Assembly (NCBI GenBank): GCA_963925735.1
Contig: CAWUUH010000030.1
Span: 48,452 to 112,451, forward strand
Origin: UBA4582 sp013204195
Lineage (GTDB): Bacteria > Pseudomonadota > Gammaproteobacteria > Pseudomonadales > Azotimanducaceae
Direction: 5' to 3'
Length of the DNA stretch: 64,000 bases
In this document: positions 7,596-15,526 of the stretch, piece by piece
Layout: every line of letters starts with the position of its first letter
Position numbering within the stretch: position 1 is the first letter of the stretch
Translations under genes and position numbers: made by a program
The notes under the pieces: generated by a model
Database searches by the model: none
What the model saw: only the letters and a program-made list of their open reading frames with translations
What the model was told of the DNA's origin: nothing

Positions 7596-8573
7596 TTAAC
7601 TGGCATCAAATCGCGCCAACCGCTCTGAAATCAGGGTATGTGCCTCGCTCATAATACGATCGATCAACACTTGCACGGTTGGAATGTCATACACCAAGCC
7701 GGCGACCATACCACAGGACCAGGCACCCGCTTCCATGGCACCATCAATCATTACCCGCGGATAAACGCCGGCCACCTCGGCAGCAATATCCTCAAACTTG
7801 AGACTCGCACCCATCGCCTTTTCCTTCTCAATGAGACGCTCAACAGCCACATTGTTCAGTACTCGCTCGGTGTTACGCAAGGGCCGCATCACCAATCGCG
7901 TATCCAGCTCAGAGGCTGCGAGAATCGCCTGCTTAACATTCTCATGCACTGGGGCTTCCTGGGTCGCGATAAAGCGAGTGCCCATATTCATGCCTTCCGC
8001 ACCCATGGCCAACGAGGCCACCAAGGAACGTGCATCGGCCATACCGCCGGAAGCCACAAAGGGAATTGTCAGTTCGTCTGCTGCGCGTGGCAAAAGAATA
8101 AAGTTCGGAATATCGTCTTCACCGGGGTGACCGCCACATTCAAAACCATCCACAGACACCGCATCACAACCAATCGCCTCGGCCTTCAAAGCATGTCTCA
8201 CCGAGGTACATTTGTGGATCACCTTGATATTCGCCGCTTTCAACATCGGCAGCCATTTTGCTGGATTATTACCGGCGGTCTCTACGGCCTTGATACCGCT
8301 GTCGATGATGGTTTGTACCAAACCCGGATAATCCGGAGGCGTTACCGAAGGCAGGAATGTCAAATTAACCCCAAAAGGCTTGTCGGTCATGGCGCGACAG
8401 CGGTCAATCTCGTTCTTGAGCTTTTCTGGCGTACCTTGAGTCAGGCCGGTGATGATACCGAGACCGCCGGCATTGGAAACCGCCGCCGCCATTTCTGCCA
8501 GCCCGACAAAATGCATACCACCTTGAATGATGGGGTGTTGAATACCAAAGAGTTCAGTGATGCGTGTTTTCAT
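7596..8573 (-). CDS. Nitronate monooxygenase family flavoprotein
   Basis: 325 residues, typical length. TIM-barrel FMN enzyme: HPIIQGGMHFVG at the N-terminus, DAVSVDGFECGGHPG (about 138-152) carrying the conserved His of the class, FVASGGMADARS and GAEGMNMGTRF phosphate-binding loops. The family oxidises alkyl nitronates with O2, but several members act as enoyl reductases or on other substrates. Separate unit from the 2-oxoglutarate oxygenase upstream (69-bp gap). Confidence 0.85.
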   Translation of the reverse strand: MKTRITELFGIQHPIIQGGMHFVGLAEMAAAVSNAGGLGIITGLTQGTPEKLKNEIDRCRAMTDKPFGVNLTFLPSVTPPDYPGLVQTIIDSGIKAVETAGNNPAKWLPMLKAANIKVIHKCTSVRHALKAEAIGCDAVSVDGFECGGHPGEDDIPNFILLPRAADELTIPFVASGGMADARSLVASLAMGAEGMNMGTRFIATQEAPVHENVKQAILAASELDTRLVMRPLRNTERVLNNVAVERLIEKEKAMGASLKFEDIAAEVAGVYPRVMIDGAMEAGAWSCGMVAGLVYDIPTVQVLIDRIMSEAHTLISERLARFDAS

Positions 8574-8642
8574 AATAATGCTCTGTGAGAGAATGAATAA
8601 GTCGTTAGGTTAATCAATCGACGGTGTTTACATCGAGAGTGG

Positions 8643-9596
8643 TTAAATTGCGATACGATATTTGTCGATCTGAATATCGTCTTCACCCAGGTCGGTGAAA
8701 TTATCATCTACCCGGCCTTTAATATAATCTCGCCAAGTAAAACTATTAAACCGCGGTGCGCCTTGCGTCAAGCCGGCGATGGGCTCCAGTAGCGCATCGT
8801 TTCTCGGATTGTAAAAATATGGCGTGCTATATCGAGCAGTTTGCGCCATTGGTACAACGCGATGGACCGCAGCACGATAATTATCGTTAGTCCAAACCTG
8901 CATGGCGTCACCCAGGTTAACCACGATCGTACCCGCTTTTGGTGTCACATCGATCCAGCCTTCGGATTTTGATAAAGCTTGTAAACCGCCGGTCATGTCC
9001 TGCAACAGCAGGGTCAATATTCCGGGATCCGTATGATGATGCAACGCCATATCGCCAAGCCCGGCAACCGCGCCCGCTTCCGCGCCGGACAGCGGATCTA
9101 CCAGCGGATAGTAATTCAGCCGCACATTACTGGTCCTTGGGTCCCCTGGTGGATAGCCAGCGTCCAAACCAACTTGATGATTCAGCGCGCGATAAACCAG
9201 CTGCAAAGTGCGCTCGGCAATATCTGACGCTTGAATAAAAAATTGCTCCATCGCTTGCCGAAACGCCTGCTGATCGGCCGGCCACTGATTAAGATCTGTT
9301 CGATCTTCTCTGGGCAACATGTAATCAAACACCTCTTTCAGGTCTCGTTTGCGCTTCGTCAATTCACGGTCATAGAAACCTAAGGGGATGCTATCACTGC
9401 GCAGAATTTTGCGCTTTTCGGTTTGCGGCAGATCAAAGAAAGCCGCCGAGGCTTGCCACATCTCGTCAATCACCTCATCGATGCCGTGATTTTCCAATAG
9501 AAAAAACCCGTGGTCTCGACAGGCAAGATCCAAGGGCAGCAGTGCCGATGGGTCCTGTTCCGCATGGACTAAATCAATAACCGGGACTTGTGACAT
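8643..9596 (-). CDS. 2-oxoglutarate/Fe(II) oxygenase, isopenicillin-N-synthase-like
   Basis: 317 residues. DIOX_N region at about 3-110 and the 2OG-FeII_Oxy core at about 155-270. Iron ligands are H188 and D190 (HTD) and H245, with R255-x-S257 for the 2-oxoglutarate C5 carboxylate. Family members hydroxylate or desaturate small molecules in the cytoplasm with O2 and 2-oxoglutarate. Bacterial homologues are common and rarely characterised; the substrate is unknown. It begins after a 254-bp gap from the acyl-CoA dehydrogenase pair; nothing clear was seen in that gap. Confidence 0.87.
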   Translation of the reverse strand: MSQVPVIDLVHAEQDPSALLPLDLACRDHGFFLLENHGIDEVIDEMWQASAAFFDLPQTEKRKILRSDSIPLGFYDRELTKRKRDLKEVFDYMLPREDRTDLNQWPADQQAFRQAMEQFFIQASDIAERTLQLVYRALNHQVGLDAGYPPGDPRTSNVRLNYYPLVDPLSGAEAGAVAGLGDMALHHHTDPGILTLLLQDMTGGLQALSKSEGWIDVTPKAGTIVVNLGDAMQVWTNDNYRAAVHRVVPMAQTARYSTPYFYNPRNDALLEPIAGLTQGAPRFNSFTWRDYIKGRVDDNFTDLGEDDIQIDKYRIAI

Positions 9597-9850
9597 GAAA
9601 GGCTCTGACTGTTTGCTGTTTGAGCCACTGAATATAGCCCATCAGCCTTGACTTTGCATGTCTGGAGGCGGCTTGCAGACAGTACGGAAATTGACCAATT
9701 AACTGAACTAAACACCACTGACGATGATATTTCAGCGCCCTCGGCCTGACCCATCAAGCAGTCACCACCCGTGACCAGCGGCTTCAGGCTTGAACCGCCC
9801 TAGGGCCACGAGGCCCATCGACAACCCCAGTCGACTGTCAAACCGCGCCG

Positions 9851-11155
9851 TTATTTATCTGCTGAATTGCGCGCTATAGCTCTGAATGGCCCCGTATCAG
9901 ACCGAGGCTCTTTAGGCATTTCAAGGACCCGTTCGGCGATAATGTTTTTCTGAATCTCGTCGGTGCCACCGGCAATCGAAATCGCCGGCACCGACAATAA
10001 AATCTCCGCGATCACGCCGGCTTCTGCTGCTGTTGCGCCACTCAACATGGCATCAGTACCGGCAACAAGGGTATGCACATGGGCTGCCTGCCGCGCGATA
10101 ACACTGGCCGCCAACTTACCAATCGATCCTTGGGGGCTCACCGTATTGGATCCTGCCCGGCTCACCGCAGCAGCACTGGCTGCCGCCAGATCAGCACCAA
10201 GTTTCATGGATAGCAGCTTGGCGAGTTCCTGGCGGATATGCGGGTCGTTGATGGCACCGGTTTGCCGGGCTCGCGGCAGTGCCAAATCCGCCCGTCCCGC
10301 GCGCTGGGGATACCAAGTATAGGGTTCGAGCGCAATCAACAGCTCGGCACGATATTCATCATAAACACGCCCCTGCAGACTACTCAAACCTTTCAACCCG
10401 CCATCTGGCCGACTTTGGCTAAAGCCCTGGCGCTCGATCGACAGTGTCGTTGCGGCCACCCGCCAGCCGTTACCTTCACCACCAATCAGATCTCGAGGAT
10501 CGACGCTGGCATCGGTCATGAACACTTCATTAAAAGACGCGTGGCCATTCATCTGGCGCAGCGGTCGTACCTCCACACCTGACTGGCGCATATCAAACAG
10601 GAAGTAACTCAATCCCTGATGCTTCGGCACGTCCCAGTCGGTTCGCGCCAACAGAATACCAAAATCAGCATGATGCGCGCTGGTGGTCCAGACTTTCTGG
10701 CCATTGATGATATAGCGGTCTTCTTGCAACTCGGCGCGGTCTTCTTGCAGCCCGGCGCGGCCTTCTTGCAACTCGGCGCGGGTGGTCGAGCCGGCAAGGT
10801 CTGAGCCACTGCCCGGCTCACTAAATAGCTGACACCAGGCGTGCTGACCGGTCAAAATTGGGCGCAGGTAACGCTGCTTTTGGTCTTCTGAGCCATGGGC
10901 GAGAATGGTCTCTGCGGCGAGCCGTCGCGGGCCCGATTGGGCCGCCCCAACGACACCACGGCGAGCAAACTCCGCATCAACTACCGCGCTTTGCTCGGGA
11001 CTGAAATCTCGACCAAAATAAGCACTGGGCCATCCCGGCGCCGCCCACCCGCCATCTACCAACAGGTCGCGCCACTCAACCAGCGAGCGATCGGGCGACC
11101 AGTTCTGATCAAGCCAGGCATTTAATTCAACGCTGATAGTCATAAGCTTATCCAC
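9851..11155 (-). CDS. Acyl-CoA dehydrogenase (with heptad insertion)
   Basis: 434 residues, longer than the usual 380-400. Middle-domain motif CQLFSEPGSGSDLAG and C-terminal GGTDEIQKNIIAERVL are typical of FAD-dependent acyl-CoA dehydrogenases. At about residues 125-146 a three-copy 7-residue repeat (consensus AELQEDR) has been inserted in the loop before YIINGQKVW; without it the sequence would read like normal relatives. The start overlaps the stop of the second dehydrogenase by 8 bp, so they are co-translated and could form a mixed tetramer like actinobacterial paired FadE proteins (inference). It transfers electrons to ETF during beta-oxidation of an unknown acyl-CoA. Confidence 0.9.
   Translation of the reverse strand: MDKLMTISVELNAWLDQNWSPDRSLVEWRDLLVDGGWAAPGWPSAYFGRDFSPEQSAVVDAEFARRGVVGAAQSGPRRLAAETILAHGSEDQKQRYLRPILTGQHAWCQLFSEPGSGSDLAGSTTRAELQEGRAGLQEDRAELQEDRYIINGQKVWTTSAHHADFGILLARTDWDVPKHQGLSYFLFDMRQSGVEVRPLRQMNGHASFNEVFMTDASVDPRDLIGGEGNGWRVAATTLSIERQGFSQSRPDGGLKGLSSLQGRVYDEYRAELLIALEPYTWYPQRAGRADLALPRARQTGAINDPHIRQELAKLLSMKLGADLAAASAAAVSRAGSNTVSPQGSIGKLAASVIARQAAHVHTLVAGTDAMLSGATAAEAGVIAEILLSVPAISIAGGTDEIQKNIIAERVLEMPKEPRSDTGPFRAIARNSADK
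10720..10782. repeat. 21-bp in-frame tandem repeat, three copies
   Basis: Copies at 10720-10740, 10741-10761 and 10762-10782 differ by at most three bases. Read on the minus strand they encode consecutive heptads of the form AELQEDR/AGLQEDR inside the acyl-CoA dehydrogenase. Because the unit is a multiple of three, expansion keeps the frame. Confidence 0.95.
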
Positions 11156-12332
11156 AGTCCAACTCCTGAATCATTGTCATCATTCGCTCGCGGTGCAGAT
11201 ACGGACTACCGAGAAAGACCTCGGAACTCTTGGCCCGCTTAAACCACAGATGCGTATCATTTTCCCAGGTGAAGCCGATACCACCGCGCAGTTGCACGCC
11301 CGCTCGCGCCAGATTCATATAGGCATCACTGGCCATCGCTTTTGCCATGCTTGGCAAATGCCGCTGACCGTCTCCGGAAGCCAAAAAATGGGAGGCCTGA
11401 CGAGTCACTGCCTTGGCTAACTCCAGCTCGAGTAAGAGATCTGCACAGCGATGTTTAAGGGCCTGAAAAGACGCAATAGGGCGACCGAATTGCATTCGCA
11501 GTTTCATATACTCCACGGTGGAATCAAACAACGCCTGCGCACCACCGATCATTTCATGGGCCAAAACAACGCTCAGCTGATCCCACAGCAGTGCCATAGC
11601 CGCCCCATTCAACTCACCGATTTTTTCTGCTCGAACTTGGTTGAACTGCAACCGCGACAATTTGCGGGTCGGGTCTATCACTTCCAGCGGCTCGATCACG
11701 AGGTTAGGCTCGTCTCGACCGACCAAGAACAATCCCAAGCCATTATCCGTCGCCGCCACACAGAGGAACACACTGGCCACCTGGGCATCCAGAACCAATC
11801 CCACGGCACCTGTCAGCCGCCAGTGTGAAGCGCCGTCAGCACCCTCCTCGCTGTCGGCGCCTGCATCAGTAGTTGCATGAGTACCCGCATGAGCACCAGC
11901 CAACAACTCCCCATGCAGCCCGCGGCCTGATTGATCCACCTGATTGAGATCATCCAAAACCAAGGTCGCGATTGTCGAGCCGTCGGCGATCCCGGGTAAT
12001 AACCGGTGTTTACACGCCTCATCGGCGCCACCCAGCAGCGCATAGCCCGCCATCACAGCGGAAGCAAAGAAGGGGCCGCAATAGAGGGTTCGACCCATCT
12101 CCTCGGCAATAATGCCCAGCTCTATCGGCCCGAACCCATAACCCCCATAAGCCTGGGGAATATGCGCCCCCGCCAAGCCAACTTCAGCGCTCAGCTGCTG
12201 CCAGACGCCCGCATCATAACCCGCATTGTCTGCCATCAAGTGGCGCACGGCACTGATCGGAGACTTATCCGTGAAGAACCGTTTGACGACATCACGAAAC
12301 TGCTGTTGATCGTCGTTGAACTCTGTCGTCAT
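11148..12332 (-). CDS. Acyl-CoA dehydrogenase (Ala/Gly-rich loop expansion)
   Basis: 394 residues from the ATG at 12332, giving the family-typical MTTEFNDDQQQ start; a further upstream ATG at 12380 adds 16 unlikely residues. N-terminal helical domain, beta-domain (WRLTGAVGLV) and C-terminal QLRGGIGFTWENDTHLWFKRA are clear. Residues about 131-168 form a low-complexity stretch rich in Ala, Gly, Asp and Thr just before WRLTG, the same loop that carries the heptads in the neighbouring dehydrogenase. The canonical SEPG-type substrate loop seems replaced by this segment, so this may be the less active subunit of a heteromer (inference). Confidence 0.88.
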   Translation of the reverse strand: MTTEFNDDQQQFRDVVKRFFTDKSPISAVRHLMADNAGYDAGVWQQLSAEVGLAGAHIPQAYGGYGFGPIELGIIAEEMGRTLYCGPFFASAVMAGYALLGGADEACKHRLLPGIADGSTIATLVLDDLNQVDQSGRGLHGELLAGAHAGTHATTDAGADSEEGADGASHWRLTGAVGLVLDAQVASVFLCVAATDNGLGLFLVGRDEPNLVIEPLEVIDPTRKLSRLQFNQVRAEKIGELNGAAMALLWDQLSVVLAHEMIGGAQALFDSTVEYMKLRMQFGRPIASFQALKHRCADLLLELELAKAVTRQASHFLASGDGQRHLPSMAKAMASDAYMNLARAGVQLRGGIGFTWENDTHLWFKRAKSSEVFLGSPYLHRERMMTMIQELDCG

Positions 12333-12551
12333 AGGGTCACATCCATCTTCGGTTATCCGCCAATAGCAATCAGGCCACACCTGGCGCTTGTTCGTGCCGG
12401 TGCCGGCAGCATTTTGGCTATTTTAGCCGCCAGATCATCTCGCAATAGAACTTGCTGGCAAGCAAATAACAGTAGTAGAGTTGGTCCGTTAATGTCTACC
12501 CCCTTTCTTACTATCAATAATTGGAATGCAGACTCACACGGGAATTTGATC

Positions 12552-13781
12552 ATGACTGAAGCCTGGATTATCGACGCAGCACGCACCCCTCGCGGCATAG
12601 GCAAACAAGGCAAAGGTGCCTTGTGGGAAGTCCATCCGCAGAAATTGCTCTCTACGGTGCTCAGAGCCCTGGTGACACGAAGCGGTCTCGACAGCCAGGA
12701 TATTGATGACGTCATCATCAGTTGCAGCACTCAGTTTGGTAACCAAGGTGCCTGTATCGGCCGCATGGCAGCCTTAGATGCCGGCTTCTCTAATAAAGCA
12801 TCGGGCGTGACCCTTGATCGTTTCTGTGGTGGCGGCATCAGTGCGGTCAACTTTGCCGCGGGCAGCATTATGAGCGGCATGGAAGATTTAGTCATCGCCG
12901 GCGGCGTCGAGATGATGTCCTATACCCGCGCCGAGGCGCCAAACCGGCCATTAGACGCCGGTAATCTTGATCTGCGTGAAGCTCACCCACAGACCAATGT
13001 TGGTCTGGCCGCGGACATTATCGCCACCGAAGAAGGCTTCAGTCGCGCAGAACTCGACGCCTTCTCCGCGACCAGCCAACAACGCGCAGGCCAGGCATTG
13101 CTTGACGGCGCGTTCGCCAAGAGCCTAATCCCGGTTTACCGACCCGACGGCACCCTGGCGCTGGACACAGAAGAGTTTCCACGCCCACAGACCACCATCG
13201 AGAGCTTGGCGAAGCTCGAGCCCGTCTTTGGCGCCTTCATGGACCTGCCCTTTTATGACTCGGGCCTGACCTATCGCGAGATGGTTGCGAAAAAATGGCC
13301 TAACCTGAAGATTGATCATCGTCATCATGCCGGCAGCTCGTCCGGTGTCGTGGATGGCGCCGGCGCCCTCGTTCTGGCCTCACCCGCCTACGCGAAAGCC
13401 CATGGCTTGAAGCCTCGAGCCAAGATCACAGCGATGGCGAACATGGGTCATTCTCCCGAGTACATTCTCAACGCGCCCGTCGACGCCGCCAAAAAAGTAC
13501 TGGGCAAAGCGGGCATGACCTTGAGTGATATCGACCTGTTTGAAGTCAACGAGGCCTTTGCTGTTGTTCCAGTCAAATTCATGCGCGATCTTGGCGTCGA
13601 TCACAGCAAATTGAATGTCAATGGTGGCGCCATCGCACTGGGGCACCCAATTGGCGCCACCGGTGCCATGTTGATCGGTACTGCGCTGGATGAATTAGAG
13701 CGTCGTGGCCAGTCTGTGGCCATGGTCACCATGTGTGCTGCCGGCGGTATGGCACCGGCGATCATTATCGAACGTCTGTAG
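12552..13781 (+). CDS. Acetyl-CoA C-acyltransferase (thiolase)
   Basis: 409 residues from the ATG at 12552 (MTEAWIID), preceded by GGGAA; the reading frame is open far upstream but that part is not thiolase. The active-site Cys lies in DRFCGGGISAV, the His in GGAIALGHPIGATGA, and the second Cys in MCAAGGMAPA. Degradative or biosynthetic direction cannot be told; with the divergent dehydrogenase pair and downstream crotonase it most likely completes a beta-oxidation cycle. It shares a 219-bp divergent promoter region with the dehydrogenases. Confidence 0.9.
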   Translation: MTEAWIIDAARTPRGIGKQGKGALWEVHPQKLLSTVLRALVTRSGLDSQDIDDVIISCSTQFGNQGACIGRMAALDAGFSNKASGVTLDRFCGGGISAVNFAAGSIMSGMEDLVIAGGVEMMSYTRAEAPNRPLDAGNLDLREAHPQTNVGLAADIIATEEGFSRAELDAFSATSQQRAGQALLDGAFAKSLIPVYRPDGTLALDTEEFPRPQTTIESLAKLEPVFGAFMDLPFYDSGLTYREMVAKKWPNLKIDHRHHAGSSSGVVDGAGALVLASPAYAKAHGLKPRAKITAMANMGHSPEYILNAPVDAAKKVLGKAGMTLSDIDLFEVNEAFAVVPVKFMRDLGVDHSKLNVNGGAIALGHPIGATGAMLIGTALDELERRGQSVAMVTMCAAGGMAPAIIIERL

Positions 13782-13801
13782 CTACCTCAACCGACCCACT
13801 G

Positions 13802-13830
13802 AACTTCACCGCCTGACAGGCGGTGAAGTT
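13802..13830. other. Perfect 12-bp hairpin between thiolase and crotonase genes
   Basis: AACTTCACCGCC and GGCGGTGAAGTT flank a 5-base loop TGACA, 20 bases after the thiolase stop and 31 before the next start. There is no U-run, so simple Rho-independent termination is unlikely; mRNA processing, stabilisation of the upstream message or partial attenuation are options. Confidence 0.6.
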
Positions 13831-13860
13831 GATACCAACCATATAAACAAGGGAAGCTTG

Positions 13861-14601
13861 ATGACCCATCTAGTACTGCGGCAAGACCATAACGGAGTGG
13901 CAACGCTCACCATTAATCGACCCGAGAAGCTCAACGCCCTCACGGTTGCCGTATTCATCGAGCTGCAGAATCATATCGACGATATTCGCGAACAAATTGA
14001 TACGGTGGGTTGCGTGGTCGTCCGGGGCGCAGGCAAGTGCTTCAGTGCCGGCCATGACCTTACGGATATCGCTGCCGGCGAAAAACTCCCCCGCCCTAAC
14101 TTCCAGTCTCATGTGATTGAAAACCTGGCGAACCTGCCACAACCGGTAGTCAGCGCGGTACATAGCCATTGTTATACCGGCGCATTAGAACTGGCCCTGG
14201 CCGGTGACATTATTCTTGCCAGCGAAAATGCCAAGTTTGCTGACACCCATGCGAAGTGGGCTTTGACCCCGGTCTGGGGCATGAGCCAGCGACTGCCGCG
14301 CCGCATCGGCAAGGTCAAGGCAGCGGAAATGATGTTTACTGCCAAGACCTACTCAAGCAGTGAAGCACTGTTAATGAACTTGTGTAATAGTTGTTTCCCT
14401 GACGCTGAGTTCGATCAGGCAGTGCAAGCCTTTTGCGAGGCTATGTTAGCCAACTCCTGGTTCTCACTGCGCGCCAATAAATTATTGTTAGCCGAAACCG
14501 ATGGCCTACCACTTGCCGCCGGACTCGCCCATGAAATTTACCAGAGCCAGGGACGTGGTCCTGACATGGAAGCCCGCATCGGTGGGTTTGGTAAAAAATA
14601 G
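13861..14601 (+). CDS. Enoyl-CoA hydratase/isomerase family protein (crotonase)
   Basis: 246 residues from ATG 13861, preceded by AGGGAAG. Crotonase landmarks: INRPEKLNAL (18-27), FSAGHDL with an oxyanion-hole glycine at about 64, HCYTGALELALAGDI with Glu110 at the first catalytic Glu position, and FADTHAKWALTPVWGMSQRLPRRIG. His130 occupies the position of the second catalytic Glu of enoyl-CoA hydratase 1, a change also known in a mycobacterial EchA group, so classical hydration may be altered. Together with thiolase and the divergent dehydrogenases it forms a catabolic block. Confidence 0.85.
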   Translation: MTHLVLRQDHNGVATLTINRPEKLNALTVAVFIELQNHIDDIREQIDTVGCVVVRGAGKCFSAGHDLTDIAAGEKLPRPNFQSHVIENLANLPQPVVSAVHSHCYTGALELALAGDIILASENAKFADTHAKWALTPVWGMSQRLPRRIGKVKAAEMMFTAKTYSSSEALLMNLCNSCFPDAEFDQAVQAFCEAMLANSWFSLRANKLLLAETDGLPLAAGLAHEIYQSQGRGPDMEARIGGFGKK

Positions 14602-14719
14602 AGCGGTTCCGGCCGAGCGGCGAAGACTCCTCGTTCCCTGCTATACATTGAACAGCCTTAATACAGCACGGAACGCTCAGGGTTAATAACAACCGATAAT
14701 AAACCAAGGAGACGACCTG

Positions 14720-15442
14720 ATGCGCGCAATAGTCATGCTGTATGGAGTGGTAAGCTACTTGCTGTTCTTCGGCGTATTCCTCTACCTGATCGCTTTCGTC
14801 GGCGGTATTTTCGTTCCTAAAACGCTGTCATCAGAGGCTGGTATGCATGCGCCCCTCGCCTTGCTGATCAACCTGGGGCTCATTATTTTGTGGGGCGTAC
14901 AACACACCGTCATGGCCAGAGACTGGTTCAAAGAAGCCATCGCACACATCGTTCCCCACCATACCGAACGCAGCACTTATGTGCTGGCCTCGACCCTGAT
15001 ACTTGTCTTACTCATGTACGCCTGGCAGCCCATCGACGGCATCATCTGGCAGGTTGAGAATCCTTTAGGCATAAAAATACTCTGGAGCATCTTTGGTATT
15101 GGCTGGGTATTGGTCCTGCTGTCGACGTTTCTGACTGACCATTTTGATCTGTTCGGTCTGCGGCAGACCTGGCTGCATTTTGTTAAAAAAACCTACACAT
15201 CGGTGAATTTTACAGAAAGCCTGTTCTACCAATGGATTCGCCATCCGATGATGCTTGGCCTGCTGCTGGCTTTCTGGGCGATCCCAGTTATGACAGCAGG
15301 GCACCTGGTCTTTTCCCTCGGCATGACGGTTTATATACTGATGGGCATCCATTTCGAAGAACAGGGTCTGGCTGCATCCATTGGCACTGACTATACGGAA
15401 TACCAAAAACGAACTGCCAGGATCATTCCAAAGATCTATTAA
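14720..15442 (+). CDS. mddA: Methanethiol S-methyltransferase (MddA-like)
   Basis: 240 residues with five or six hydrophobic segments (about 6-30, 45-62, 88-105, 115-135, 175-200). The blocks GVQHTVMARDWFK, ERSTYVL, LLSTFLTDHFDLFGLRQTW, YQWIRHPMMLGLLLAFW and HFEEQGL follow those of MddA, the membrane enzyme that methylates methanethiol to dimethyl sulfide using S-adenosylmethionine. The family belongs to the NnrU/isoprenylcysteine methyltransferase-like superfamily, so a different thiol or amine acceptor is possible. RBS AAGGAGA lies just upstream. Gaps of 118 bp before and 84 bp after suggest possible separate expression. Confidence 0.75.
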   Translation: MRAIVMLYGVVSYLLFFGVFLYLIAFVGGIFVPKTLSSEAGMHAPLALLINLGLIILWGVQHTVMARDWFKEAIAHIVPHHTERSTYVLASTLILVLLMYAWQPIDGIIWQVENPLGIKILWSIFGIGWVLVLLSTFLTDHFDLFGLRQTWLHFVKKTYTSVNFTESLFYQWIRHPMMLGLLLAFWAIPVMTAGHLVFSLGMTVYILMGIHFEEQGLAASIGTDYTEYQKRTARIIPKIY

Positions 15443-15526
15443 TAAATCTGGCAGGGGTGGCGACTAGCCCCACTCACTGCAGGCCGACTGGCAAACACAG
15501 CATCGGAAAATAAAAGGACACAGACC

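Noticed and set aside
7638..8588. Long plus-strand frame opposite the nitronate monooxygenase gene
   Set aside because: Translation shows no domain, and the minus-strand protein has clear family motifs and length.
12006..12551. N-terminal extension of the thiolase frame
   Set aside because: Overlaps the divergent dehydrogenase gene and does not match thiolase; the ATG at 12552 has GGGAA upstream.
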